Assembly (NCBI GenBank): GCA_025766275.1
Contig: JAFKAC010000085.1
Span: 186,001-250,000, forward strand
Direction of reading: 5' to 3'
DNA from: Lactarius indigo
Lineage: Eukaryota; Basidiomycota; Agaricomycetes; Russulales; Russulaceae
Length of the DNA stretch: 64,000 bases
This document shows, piece after piece, positions 1-11,061 of this stretch. The translations under genes and the position numbers were made by a program. The notes under the pieces are model-generated. The model ran no database searches and was not told where the DNA came from. It saw only the letters and a list, made by a program, of their open reading frames with translations. How positions within the stretch are numbered: position 1 is the stretch's first letter; the number at the start of each line of letters is the position of its first letter.

Positions 1-3000
1 TCCTTCTCTTTCGTTGGCCAACGACACCTCATCATCTGCTTGCTTGCCTGTACACATTTTCTTTCACCTTTTGTACTCCCGACCTTCTGGACCTTGGCCT
101 CCCTCCGGAATAATCCCGTCGCTGTTTCTTGCGGTGGCGTGTACCATTTGAAATCACGCAGGTTCTGACTTGAATATATTCATATTGGACTTTTACCGGG
201 AGACCTTCGGTCTACTTTCCAGTGCGATCCGAACAGCTGTGTTCGCGCGATAATGACCCGTTGAGTGACTGGCGGTGCAGCCGTAGCGCTGGCAGCAACG
301 GCGTGCGTGAGGCAGCTGAGGCTTTCCAAAGGTAAATAGACCCAGCAGACCACGGTGCCACCCACGCACCCGAGTAAATCTCCTTTTTTCTAACAGTTGT
401 TTCAAGGGAAAGAAGAAGCGTTGCAATTCATTAGAATGATCGTGATGGACTATATACATGCAGAATAGAGCATCGGGGAGCGTGAAGGTCGGTGGTAAGG
501 GGACGTGTAGCGGCGTGAGGGGAACGTGGAAAACATAGAGAAGATCCAGCTCGTGAGTGACATCCTAGCTACGTGCGCGACAGATCGATAGCAATATATA
601 ACAAAGGGGAGAACATATATCCATCCATATCCACAAAGAAACGGCGCAGCGCAGGAAGCGATGGGGGGGGGGGAGAAAGGAAAATAGTAAATAATGTGAT
701 GCAAGCCGTGTCATGATGGTATAAACAACTGATGAGAAAGTGGGATACAAAGCGTGGAAGATCGAGAGAGATGAAGATGGGGAAAAAAAAAGATAGAAAT
801 GGATGATAAGTGGGAACTAAGGTGGACGGGGATTTGTTAATAACGCGCGCGTGATGGTTTTTTCACCACCGTCTTCCCGGTGACGAGTGCCTTGAGCGCG
901 CGACCAACCACATTTGAGGCACCAGTGCGGTCATCCCGGTTGGAGGTATCAGTGCCCGTACTGCCAGGCTGCATCATCCCGAGCTCATCAACGTCAGTAC
1001 CAGCGAATTTGTCTTCGCTGGACACAGGCGGGGGCATCGGTCGACGTGTTGAATGGAAAAACTTCCCCGGGCTCCTCGACGAGGACGAGGACGCCACGCT
1101 CGACGAAACTGGCTTGACGTGGGATGATTGATAACCTTTGCCGACGCGCTTCACACCGCTGGTAGCCATGAGGAACCGGTCGTAAACACCTTCGACGTGG
1201 CGTTGGGTTGGAGAGTCCATGGCTGGAGACGGTACGAGTTGCTTGCGAGTAGGATATGGTTGCACAACGAATGGCGAGTCCATAAGGCTGTCACGGTCAG
1301 GGCTCGGGGGAGAGACATGATCGCTTGAACTCTCGGAAGTATCTGGATCTGCCGGGGTAATAGGATCTGGGGTAAAGAGGTTCCGATCAAGCACTGTGGA
1401 GAGACTTCTTGACTTGGCCGCAACTGCGCGATTAAATGAGCACCAAAGGAAATAATGTGTCGTAATTGTCACTCACGTTTATCCAATTCCAATTGCACCT
1501 TGGAGATAGGACGTATGAGGCGCTTCAAGTCGTTGGCCGATTTGGACTTCTCCCTGCGCTTCGACGGCGTCATGTCGACGTCGATGTCTAAGCTGCGCGA
1601 TTTCTCCGGCGAGCGGCCGAGCACTGTCGCACGGCGGGTAGGTCGCGGACTGTCAAACGAAAAAGCGGAACGAGAAGGGCCTTCTAGCTGGGGAGCACTA
1701 TCGTTCTGCGCAGATGCTGCCAACGAAAGGCCGCTCTGGTCTGCACTTGAGTCCTCCTCAAGGCGGAAGATCTGACTGGCAGTAAGGGCCTTGCGCGAAG
1801 GTCTCGCGGAGTTGCACGAGTTCTCATAAGAGCGGTCACGAGACGACCGGCGAGTCTGGGGTCCAGGAGCAACGGGAAGTGGAGGAAGCAAGCTGACATT
1901 CGACGATGCGAAATTTTTCCGAGCATCGGTGACAACCTCTGCAGCAGTTGGCATAAGTTGATTTTCCCAGCATGACAGGTAGCAGACGTACTCTCGACAT
2001 TCTGAAGCCAGATAGTCATGCGATCAGCCCGACTGTCTGCGCCCACTCGCCGATTTCGAACAGCCTGTTGCACCGCGGGCAATGACGAGTTTGCTATTAT
2101 GAGACGCTTCGTGAGCAAATAACGATCACAACACGATACAACTTAAACCTTACCTTCATGAAGAATCTCCCTCTCCCAAGATGGCCGCTCGCTCAGCTCT
2201 TGCGGGGAGCTCGAATTGGCTGCACTTTGGCGACGTCCAATGAGGCCAATAGAGGACTTGTATAACTCAACCGTCTTGCCTGAAATAAAAAATCAGGGAT
2301 ACCGCCAGATTGGTTGTGAATAAAGGGAATAACCTAGCGGGAACTTCAGGCTCTGCTTGAGGAGGCTTAAATTCGACTCGTTCGCTGACGCATTTCGAGT
2401 AAACGATTCGCGCATCGGCAACTCCGCTTCGTCTGCTACCATAGTCAAGGTTAAGGGTACGGTGCGATCGTAGTCAACAAAGCGTACCTGGCGAGGGTGG
2501 CAATGGTGTGGGTGACACGGTTGCTTCCTTGATCGGCTTGAAGAGTTTCGCAGACATGGTCTGCGTGAAAAGATCATCCGATCTTGCGGGCGAAGGCGGC
2601 GTGTCTGTAGAAATGAAGGTCACAACACAACGCGCCCCTGCGTCAGAGGGAGGGACGAACTAGATGACTCCGGTACAGGTGAAGCGTTGTCCCGGAGCCT
2701 TGACGGTTTGCGAACAGGTACCGGGCGTTCTTCCTCCTGTTGATTGTCAGACTCGCCAACGCGCTCCATCTCCCGCAGCCTCGCTCGCTCGAGTTCCCAC
2801 TCGCGCATACGATTGCGAACACTTCCGGTGTTTCTATCCGTCTCGTTGACGCTTTTGTCGAGGGGGCCCGTTCGTGAGTTTTCGGCGTTCCGCGTCTGCA
2901 GCGTACGATCTCCCAAAGCAGAAGGCTTGCGAGTTATGCTTCGCGAGGTGGGCTGTTTCCGTAGGGTAGGACCCTGTTGGACAACAGTGTTCTCCTTTTC

Positions 3001-3228
3001 TAGGCCTTTCAGGGATCTCTGCTCGAGTGTAGACACGTTTTCTTTCTGACGTAGGGGTGTGAGCATGTGGGCATTGACATCGGAGCGTTTCTTCGCCAAG
3101 CTGAGGACTGGATAAATATTGTTAACTCTCTCCAACTCGGCAGAAAAACGGAAACTTACCACCCGTCCCGGAGAGTACCCGCTGCCGAACGGGATTCTTC
3201 TTCAAGTTCGGCGTAGTTACAGAGCATT
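1..3228. repeat. Truncated direct duplicate of the kinase 3' half and its flank (copy 1)
   Basis: This stretch matches 11062-14275 almost base for base, in the same orientation, with an offset of 11046-11062 and only scattered substitutions and small indels. The match starts at the window edge, so its left limit is unknown. It ends abruptly near 3222-3229, after which the two copies share nothing. The 3' flank (1-836) looks somewhat more diverged than the coding part. I infer a recent partial segmental duplication, or an older one kept similar by gene conversion. Confidence 0.9.
837..3228 (-). pseudogene. 5'-truncated copy of the serine/threonine kinase gene (C-terminal region only)
   Basis: The reading frames correspond exon by exon to the C-terminal, serine/arginine-rich, presumably disordered half of the kinase at 11886-15648. 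They include the same terminal exon ending in KKPSRARY. The copy stops inside the exon that encodes the linker after the kinase domain. The whole catalytic domain, start codon and promoter are therefore missing, and unrelated sequence lies upstream. The remaining frames are still open and differ from copy 2 mostly by substitutions, so the truncation is recent or the region is still being converted. Without a kinase domain it cannot make the parental product. A chimeric transcript from new upstream sequence cannot be excluded. Confidence 0.8.
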
Positions 3229-3644
3229 GCGGTTCCTATGAAACTGGCACAACTACTTGGCGATTTCGCGTAGGTTTTCGCCCCATGTGTTCGTCATTTT
3301 TCCAAAGTCAAAGTTATTCCGTGGAAGGGCGAAAGCTGTGAATAGCGCAATAAAAAGAAACTGCAAGGAACAATGGGAGCGTAGCCTAGTCCATCATCGT
3401 GAGTAGAGGATGTCAATGAACAACAGACGCTGGGTATAGAACAACGGTGGTCGCGGCGTCGCGGCGCGTAGGATGAAACATAAGCAAATACAAAGAATAG
3501 GTAATCATATCCTGCTATGAGACCCATTTCGGCGTTGGTCGCAGTCACGCTAGTAAGTTAAGTACTTGCTGTCATAGGTTCCGCCTTTCAGCCAATCTTT
3601 CTGTGGAACGGGTCACTGTAAGGTTACCTAGTCCCGTCGGACCC
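3229..3644. other. Spacer between the kinase fragment and the NLR gene
   Basis: About 400 bp of unique sequence between the duplication breakpoint and the stop codon of the SLATT exon. Short open frames here have no coding character that I recognise. It probably holds the 3' untranslated region of the minus-strand NLR gene. Confidence 0.5.
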
Positions 3645-6600
3645 TCAGGCTGATACATGATCCGTAGCACCAATCCCCTTCTCGACGCTCGAGTTAATAC
3701 CTGCTACCTCTGAGTTGATCGTGACGCTTCCTGGATGGTTCCCCAATATGTTCTCCAGGCCAAGGCGGAAGCCATAAATCTTCTCGTCCCACTCGCGCGA
3801 GACTTCGTGCCCGTGGATCAACTGGAACGCCTCGATCTCACGCAGGAAATGATTAAGAGCCTTCACCCGAAGAAGTGATGCCTTGCGCTCGTCCGAACCA
3901 CGTGTGCGTATTGAGTAGGACGCCACGAACGTCGAAGCACCACCGAGGATGGAAATTGCGACCAATTTCTAAGCGACGACGTCAGAAATGGGTTACGCTG
4001 AAGAAAGGGGGGTAGTTCGCACATGTCTACCACTCAATGCACCCCCCAGGGCCACCGCGCCGACAAGAACCTGGCCGGCAATTGTGGCATTGAGGGTCCA
4101 GCCCGTCCATTGTGCTGTACGATGCGCACGCACAAAAAGTCAGCAAAAAGGATCAGGGTGCGTAAGAAAACTGGTCTCGTCTCTCACCTGTCTGCGCGGC
4201 TTTATTCCGCTCTGCGGTAGCAACGGCGATCATCGGTTGAAATAGATCACCAACCGACTTTTTGCGGTACTAGTCGAGGGTACCAGCAGAAGAGTCAGCC
4301 AGCTAGGAGGAAACAAAAGTGGTGATCGGGGAACGCACAGGGTCTCTACTAATATCGTCAGGAGGCTGCCAAGCCGTTTCGCTGTGTGACGAAACAAAGG
4401 TAGGGGTGGAAATAGTTGGATCAGCAGTAAATCGTGTTGCTGGCGCAGGTGCAGGTGAAGGTGGTGCAGACACAGGTACATTTGTTAGGTCTGAAGCCCG
4501 CGCTGAGCGATGAGGTGGGGAACCCTGAGAGGAAATTGGCAAAGACAGCTGAGAGACCATCGTTTTACACCGCCGAGTGGCAAAGTTCGAACAGGAATGA
4601 CGCAATGGAGTCAGTGATGCGGTAGGAGCCGAACGTCCCTTGAATAACGAATCTTACCTGTACGGCGACACCATTTTCGTGTTCTCCAAAACCAGGAAAC
4701 ATCTCTGCAATCTTGCGGTATGATCCTAGGCGCTTTGCTAATTGCCTTGGGGTCTGTCCGTCGATATCCGATACGTCCACCTTTGCGCCACGTCCTAGTA
4801 AAAGCCGGGTGAGCTTCAGGTTCCCAGAATACAATGTCTGGTGCAGCGGGGTGGTGAAGCCCTCCATATCTACGTTCACATCGGCACCGTGGTCGAGTAA
4901 TAACTGCGCGACCTCAAACTGGTCATATTCCAATGCCGTAATTAACGGAGTCTGGCCTAACCGGTCCCGGGAGTCGACATCCGCACCGCGCTCGATCAAC
5001 AACTTTGCCACCTCGACTTTCCCGTACTTTGATGCTGCATCCAATGCGGTGGCGTGAAAGGTACTCCTTTCGTTGACGTCAGTACCATGGTCAAGTAACG
5101 ACCGCACGATTTCAATTTGTCCATTTTGCGAGGCAGTGTATAGCGAGCACTGCCCATTGCCTGAGGGTGTTACGTCTTCTCCGTGTTTCCCTGGCGCGTG
5201 CACAGCATTGGGGCGCTTATTTTGGGGTCTGATAGTTGACGGTGTTGTATTTGCAGCACCATCAATGGATATCGGACCCACCACGTGCCCGGATAGGAGG
5301 CCTCCAACCTTAGGTTTTCCACTCTCGGGCGCCGAGTCCAATGACATCCTATCTCGAATGTTAGAGTCCACACCACGGCTGAGTAGGAGCTTCATAATGT
5401 CAAGATAACCTTTACCTATTGCTGGATGCAACGGGGTCCAGCTTCTGTCGTCGCGAAAGTTTAGATCTGCGCCTGCATCAATCAAGAGCCGAGCAACATC
5501 CAGATGACCATTATACAGCGCAATCTGAAGAGGGGTACAGCCATCCTCGTTGGAGTTCAAATCGGCACCCTGGTTGACAAGTTGCCATGAAAACTCGAGT
5601 TTTCCGCCAACTGACGCAGGGAATAAAAGGGTCGCTTGGTGGTCACTTTGCATGTTGATGTCTACGCCGTGTTGGATGAGTAATTCTACGATGTAGACAT
5701 GCCCCCCCCGCGATGCCGCATGCAAAGCAGTCCAGCCTTGGTTGCTACGAGAGTTTACATCTGCACCGTTGTCGATTAAGAACTGAACGACGTCCAGATG
5801 TCCGTAGCATGACGCCGCCTGCAGTGCGGTCCGGTCGCGGTTGTCGCGGAGGTGCACATCTGCGCCATGCTGGACAAGTAGTCGCGAAATCTCGAGTTTC
5901 CCGCTTGCTGACGTCACATGCAATGGGGTGACTTCGTAGTCATTTTGCAGGTTGACGTCTACGTCGTGTTGTATGAGTAATTCTACGATGTCGGCATGCC
6001 CCCCCCGCGACGCCGCATGCAAAGCAGTCCAGCCTTCGTTGTCACGAGAGTTCAAGTCGGCACTGCTGTCGATTAAGAACCGAACCACATCCAGATATCC
6101 GTAGTAAGACGCTGCCTGTAGTGGGGTCCGGCTGTGGTTGTCCCGGGAGTGCACATCTGCGCCATGCTGGACAAGTTGTCGCGAGATCTCGAGTTTCCCG
6201 CTTGCTGACGTCACATGCAATGGGGTGACTTGGTGGTTATTTTGCGTGTTGACGTCTACGCCGTGTTGGATGAGTAATTTTACGATGTCGACATGCCCCT
6301 CCTGCGAAGCCGAATGCAAAGGAGTCCAGCCTTGGTTGTCGCGAGATTTGACGTCGGCACCGCTTTCGATTAAGAACCGAACCACATCCAGATATCCGCA
6401 GTAAGACGCTGCCTGCAATGGGGTCCGGCCGTCGTCGTCCCAGGAATGCACATCTGCGCCATGCTGGACAAGTAGTCGCGAAATCTCGAGTTTCCCACTT
6501 GCTGATGTCATATGCAATGGGGTGACTCGGTGGTCATTTTGCATGTTGACGTCTATACCATGTTGGATGAGTAATTCTACGATGTCGACATGCCCTTCCT

Positions 6601-9600
6601 GCGATGCCAAATGCAAAGGAGTCCAGCCTTGGTTGTCGCGAGATTTGACGTCGGCACCGCTGTCGATTAAGAACCGAACCACATCCAGATGTCCGTAGAC
6701 AGACGCCGCCTGCAGTGGGGTCCGGCCGTCGTCGTCCCGGGAGTGTACATCTGCACCATGCTGGACAAGTAGTCGCGAAATCTCGAGTTTCCCATTCGTT
6801 GAAACCACGTGCAATGGGGTTGCTTGGTGATCACTTTGCGTATTGACGTCTACGCCATGTCGGATGAGTAATTCTACGATGTCGACATGCCCCCCCTGTG
6901 ACGCCTCATGCAAAGGGGTCCAGCCTTGGTTATCACGAGATTTTGCATCGGCACCGCTGTCGATTAAGAGCTGAGCGACATCCAGATGGCCGTTGTAAGA
7001 CACAGACGAAAGTGGGGTATCACCTCCCTCGGTCCGGCAGTTCACATTCGCACCCCGCTCGATAAGTAGCCGTGAAACCTCAAGTTTCCCCCGAACCGAT
7101 GCGGCCTGTAGAGGAGTCACCCTGTGTGCTTGGCCTGGAAGGTTGACATCCGCGTTATGCTCAAGTAACAACTCCACGATGTCAAACCATCTGCTTGGCG
7201 ACGTTCGGTGCAGTGGACTGTCCTCCTGAACATACAGATCAGCGCTGAAGGGGTGACACAGTACTAACGTTAACACACACCTTCCGGACTGCTGTGAGCA
7301 ACGGAGTCTCATAACGTCCTCCCCTTGCGTTGACATCCCCTGGGTAGGTGAAGATTAGGCGTTCTATAAGCCAGTGGAAACCACAAAGTATGGCGTAATA
7401 TAATGGGACCGCCTCTGGCTGCTCTGGGTGCTTCGTAGGCATGGATTTCCGCCAAGGGTCGTCCATGTCGTATATCCAGATCCATGCAGAGAAGTGTGGC
7501 TTCTCTCGATCGAACAGGCGCTCCGTGGCTTCTCGGATGGTCGAAGACATATTCTCGAACCGGCCGTGTTTGAACCAGTATTGTGCAGCATAATTGGCGA
7601 GCGGGAAGTTCCTAATGGTGTCTTTGTCGATACGATCATCGAGCTGGAGTAGGACGCTAAGGGAAGCAAGCGCGAGCGTGGCATGTGCCGAATGGGGAAC
7701 GATGTGATAGTGAGAGAGATTCTCGCTTGCGATGGCAAGGCGGTCCGAGGTCAAGAATTCTTTGATGGAACCGTGGGAAAACTGAACCACCTGAGATCCA
7801 TTCACATTGACAACGACGATTAGACTGGAGCATGCAGAAAGCACGTCCTCTTCCGCGTTAATTGGCTGCCATATCGCGTTGGTATTGGGAACCACCGCAT
7901 CGAACCGAATTGCCAGAATCTCCGCAAGTTCGTCAACATGAAGCGGCCTGACAGACACAGTCAAGCACTGAAAGAGTCGATGTGCGGATTGCCGCTTCGC
8001 TTTGTCAATCCTGAGTAGCGTGCGCTCGTATGTTTCATCTAGCGACTCCGGCATGTGATCCAAAGCGCTTTGGATGTCTTCAGGAAAGTACTGACGCAGG
8101 TCCTCCAACTGACAATAAACCCATCTGAACCTCCCGCGTTCATTCAGTGATTATTCCGAGAAACTGAGGGAGATTACGTACATTCCGTTTGCTTTATTCG
8201 AGAGTGTTTCAATGACCAACTGCTTATGCTCTACTGACCATCTTCGCAACTTCTGATCAGAGTGTACGACCGAATTAATGTATTGCAAGACGTCCTCCTT
8301 TTGTCCGCCTTCGTCATCGAGTGATACACGGAACGGCGCCAAGGGTTCAAGAGTGGTGCGAATGTCGATCTCCAGACGACTAGAGACACATACATGCACA
8401 TTCGGGAGCTGTAAACCGACAAGATCCTTCAAAAACGTAAGCAATTTTTCACGTGCGGTCGGCATCCCGGAGATGTTGGGGCATTCATCGAGGGCATCTA
8501 TGATGACGTATATCGCAGGCTGCCCTTGTAATTTCAGCATTTTAGCAAGACATTGCCAGAGTGCATCGTCGGAAGGTTGTCGAGTGCCACCAGCATGGGC
8601 GGAATGTAAACGAGACAAAATATGATAGCAGGGGTTCGACTCGGCGCTGAGCTGGGAGAGGAGAGAAGAAAGAAGACCACGTCTGTGTTGTTTTTGAGAG
8701 TCCCTAGAGTCGAAATAAAAATATGCCATCGACGCTAATCCCGCGTTATGCATCCGGTCGATTTCTCGAATGATTGACGACCTAGTAGAGTCCGTAAGTG
8801 TCTAAAATTTAAAAGAGCGAGACACGTACATCAGAATAGTTTTTCCTGAACCCGCTACAGAGAGGCAAATGAAAAGGAATCAGGATCGTTTCAAGTCTCA
8901 TATCAGTAACGCACGTTTTCCATAAATCCATAACAAGGAACCCTTCGTGCTCCATTCACCAAAGACGCTTCCCTTGAAAAACCACGTGGTCGTTCCGCCT
9001 TGATGGATTTCGCAAGCAAGGTTGAAATTTGGCGACGGATCTGGGGGAGAGAGCCAACTTTGGGACTTCTCTTGCAACTGATCACCTGCAGCTCGCATGA
9101 GCACCTCCAGCACATAGCGGCAGAACGAATCAATAACGAACGCCAGATCTTGTTTATATTAATTGCAATTTGTTGCATCGCATCTGGCGTACCGGTCAGC
9201 TTCCGCAGGGCCGAGCCCAAGTGGGGTAAAAGCATACCCAAAGCCTTCCAGATACCATCGATCGACGCCTTTCCATCTACCATGGAAACTCCTCAGGGGA
9301 ACAACCGTAAAAAGCCGAGAAAATATTGCGCACCGTCCATGACTACCTTCACATTATTCATGAGGCAGTGGACAACTTCCAGGGTCTGCGCCATGGTCAT
9401 CCGACCTTCCTCCTGGGTGAGACGATCCAACCTCTGCAGGACAGCCTCGATCTCGCTTTCTCCTAGTAACTTCTTTGCGAATTTCTCTGTGCTACGTTGA
9501 GTTATCGCATATTTGAAAACAATGACCCACTCACTGAATCTACCTTGCTTAATCTGCTTTGTAGCAAGGGCGAGAACCGAAAGTAATTCGGCCATTATCT

Positions 9601-10169
9601 TTGCGATGATTTCCGTCATCGAGGCATTCAATGAAATGTCGTTGTAGATCTGAAGGCGCTTCAAGAAATTTCCTAGGCATTCAAACAGTTCGACGAGTGC
9701 ATCGTAGCTCGAACTGACGTCGCTGGCTGCCTGTAGCACCCAGATATCATGACGACATGTAGTCGAAGTGTCACGGGATACGTACTGTTAAGAGGACATT
9801 CACGCCAACGAAGATCGCCCCTGCTGGTTTGAACGGCACCTAGTAACAGAGTGGTGAAATTGTGAACGGGAAGGATGACCATATTCGGCTCACAAAGCTA
9901 ATGACCTCGCCGAGAACACCGGAAAACGCATGGACGACCTCCACTACTGGTTTAAGGCAGTCGATTAATTTGCGGTTTCCCTCTCGATAGTCTTTGAATT
10001 CGTTCGCTTTGTCTTCTAGTAACTTAAGGACGTCATTGGGAGAGTGACAGGATTGAAGTTGGTCGAATAAGGGGTGCTTGGATGGGTCTACCCCGATTTG
10101 CTTGGCATAATCGGTGAGGGCTGCGTCGAGGATGCCAGTGCCAGTGGGTTGAAATAATGTAGAAGACAT
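3645..10169 (-). CDS. STAND NTPase (NLR-like): Goodbye-NACHT-ankyrin array-SLATT fusion
   Basis: Predicted multi-exon gene of roughly 1,850 residues. The start is the ATG at 10167-10169. Exons at 10169-9293 encode a fungal Goodbye-type helical domain (conserved TGILDAALTDYAKQIG, then QEEGRMTMAQTLEVVH). A short linker exon holds SWLSPPDPSPNFN. The NACHT P-loop is created by splicing at about 8917/8852 and reads GKPGSGKTIL. The Walker B region IYVIIDALDEC lies near 8500. The NACHT C-terminal region runs to about 7270 and includes FSHGSIKEFL. About 25 ankyrin repeats occupy 7230-4690. An intron (4657-4549, phase 0, CTGAC branch site, first AG used) then removes the ankyrin stop codon and joins a Pro/Ser-rich linker to a two-helix SLATT domain (4252-3645; helices around TLNATIAGQVLVGAVAL and AISILGGASTFVAS, then the family core EIEAFQLIHGHEV). 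By family analogy the ankyrins sense a ligand, NACHT oligomerises and SLATT acts at membranes. The alternative is two genes separated by 4 bp. Confidence 0.75.
4690..7200 (-). repeat. Ankyrin-coding higher-order repeat, 297-bp period
   Basis: Within the NLR gene, blocks of three ankyrin motifs (99 residues) are repeated about five times with strong DNA similarity. The same phrase, encoding GKLEISRLLVQHGADVH, recurs about every 297 bp near 5880, 6180, 6480 and 6780. Differences concentrate in a few codons, such as the stretch between VDVN and TPLH. The flanking repeats at both ends are more diverged. Confidence 0.9.
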
Positions 10170-11061
10170 TGATCGAGACTAAGATATATTGGCTGTTTGG
10201 TGACGGAGGTTATGGGCGGGTGGGGAAAATACTCAAGAGCGCACTAAGTCACTAGCAACCTGAGGAAGGCTGCAGTGATCTTGTTCCCACCATAGCACCG
10301 CATTGACACCGCATACAATAACACACTGACCTATCATCAGAGAACCGTGTCGTTGCACGTACACAGAACATCGAGTCACCACTTCTTGTACAGCTGCGCC
10401 TCATGCCAACACGGAACATGTTCGCTCAATTCACCCCAAGTTACGGCACTCACGGCCAACCCAAAGCTGTAGTCCCACCGGTCTGTATCTCCGATATGTA
10501 CTCTGGAATAAAAATGTATCCAAAAGAAAAAGTTGTAGTCCAAAATATCAATACTATATATAGTAACTCAGCTTATGACGGCGTCGGCGTGGTGAAACCA
10601 GGAAAGCCTTGATAGCTCGAGCATCCCCCGGGAACCGAGGGACCTGGCTTCGACTCTTCGCGGTACTTCGACCACGGAGATGACGCCATTCCATCGTCCG
10701 CGCACACAGGAATACTTTCCGCTAGCACGGACGCTTGGGATACCCCAGATCTACGTAAGTCGAACGATATCCGACGTGGGTATCTTTGTATGATGTACCG
10801 GTATTGGAAACCCGGGGTGTGGCTTGATTTGACTCGTTCATCCCTGACGCCGCGGATGTTTTACACGTTCTCGAAGTCAGGTCACCCAACCAGACCTGGG
10901 ACAGCTGCTGCTTCCTTCTGAAGGTGATGACATACACTATGCTCGGCGGTGCTATTGTAAACCTCGCCTAACGATCGATAGATTGCAGCTCTCTTCGGCA
11001 TTCCTCATGTTCCATGAACGCTGCGACCATTTCACCTTGGGGAGAAAATGATTCGGTCACA
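10170..11061. other. Spacer upstream of the NLR gene
   Basis: This is the NLR promoter side plus sequence downstream of the kinase. An 80-codon frame on the minus strand (10968-11236) is preceded by an AG acceptor, but I cannot connect it to an upstream exon and copy 1 carries an indel in it, so I do not call it a gene. Nothing else is recognisable. Confidence 0.5.

Noticed and set aside
4713..6404. Several plus-strand open frames opposite the ankyrin array
   Set aside because: They are antisense shadows created by the 297-bp repeats; they show no domain and repeat with the same period.
4690..7200. Regular repeats considered as a CRISPR-like array
   Set aside because: The repeats encode ankyrin motifs continuously in one frame, the period is 297 bp and there are no spacers; the organism is a fungus.
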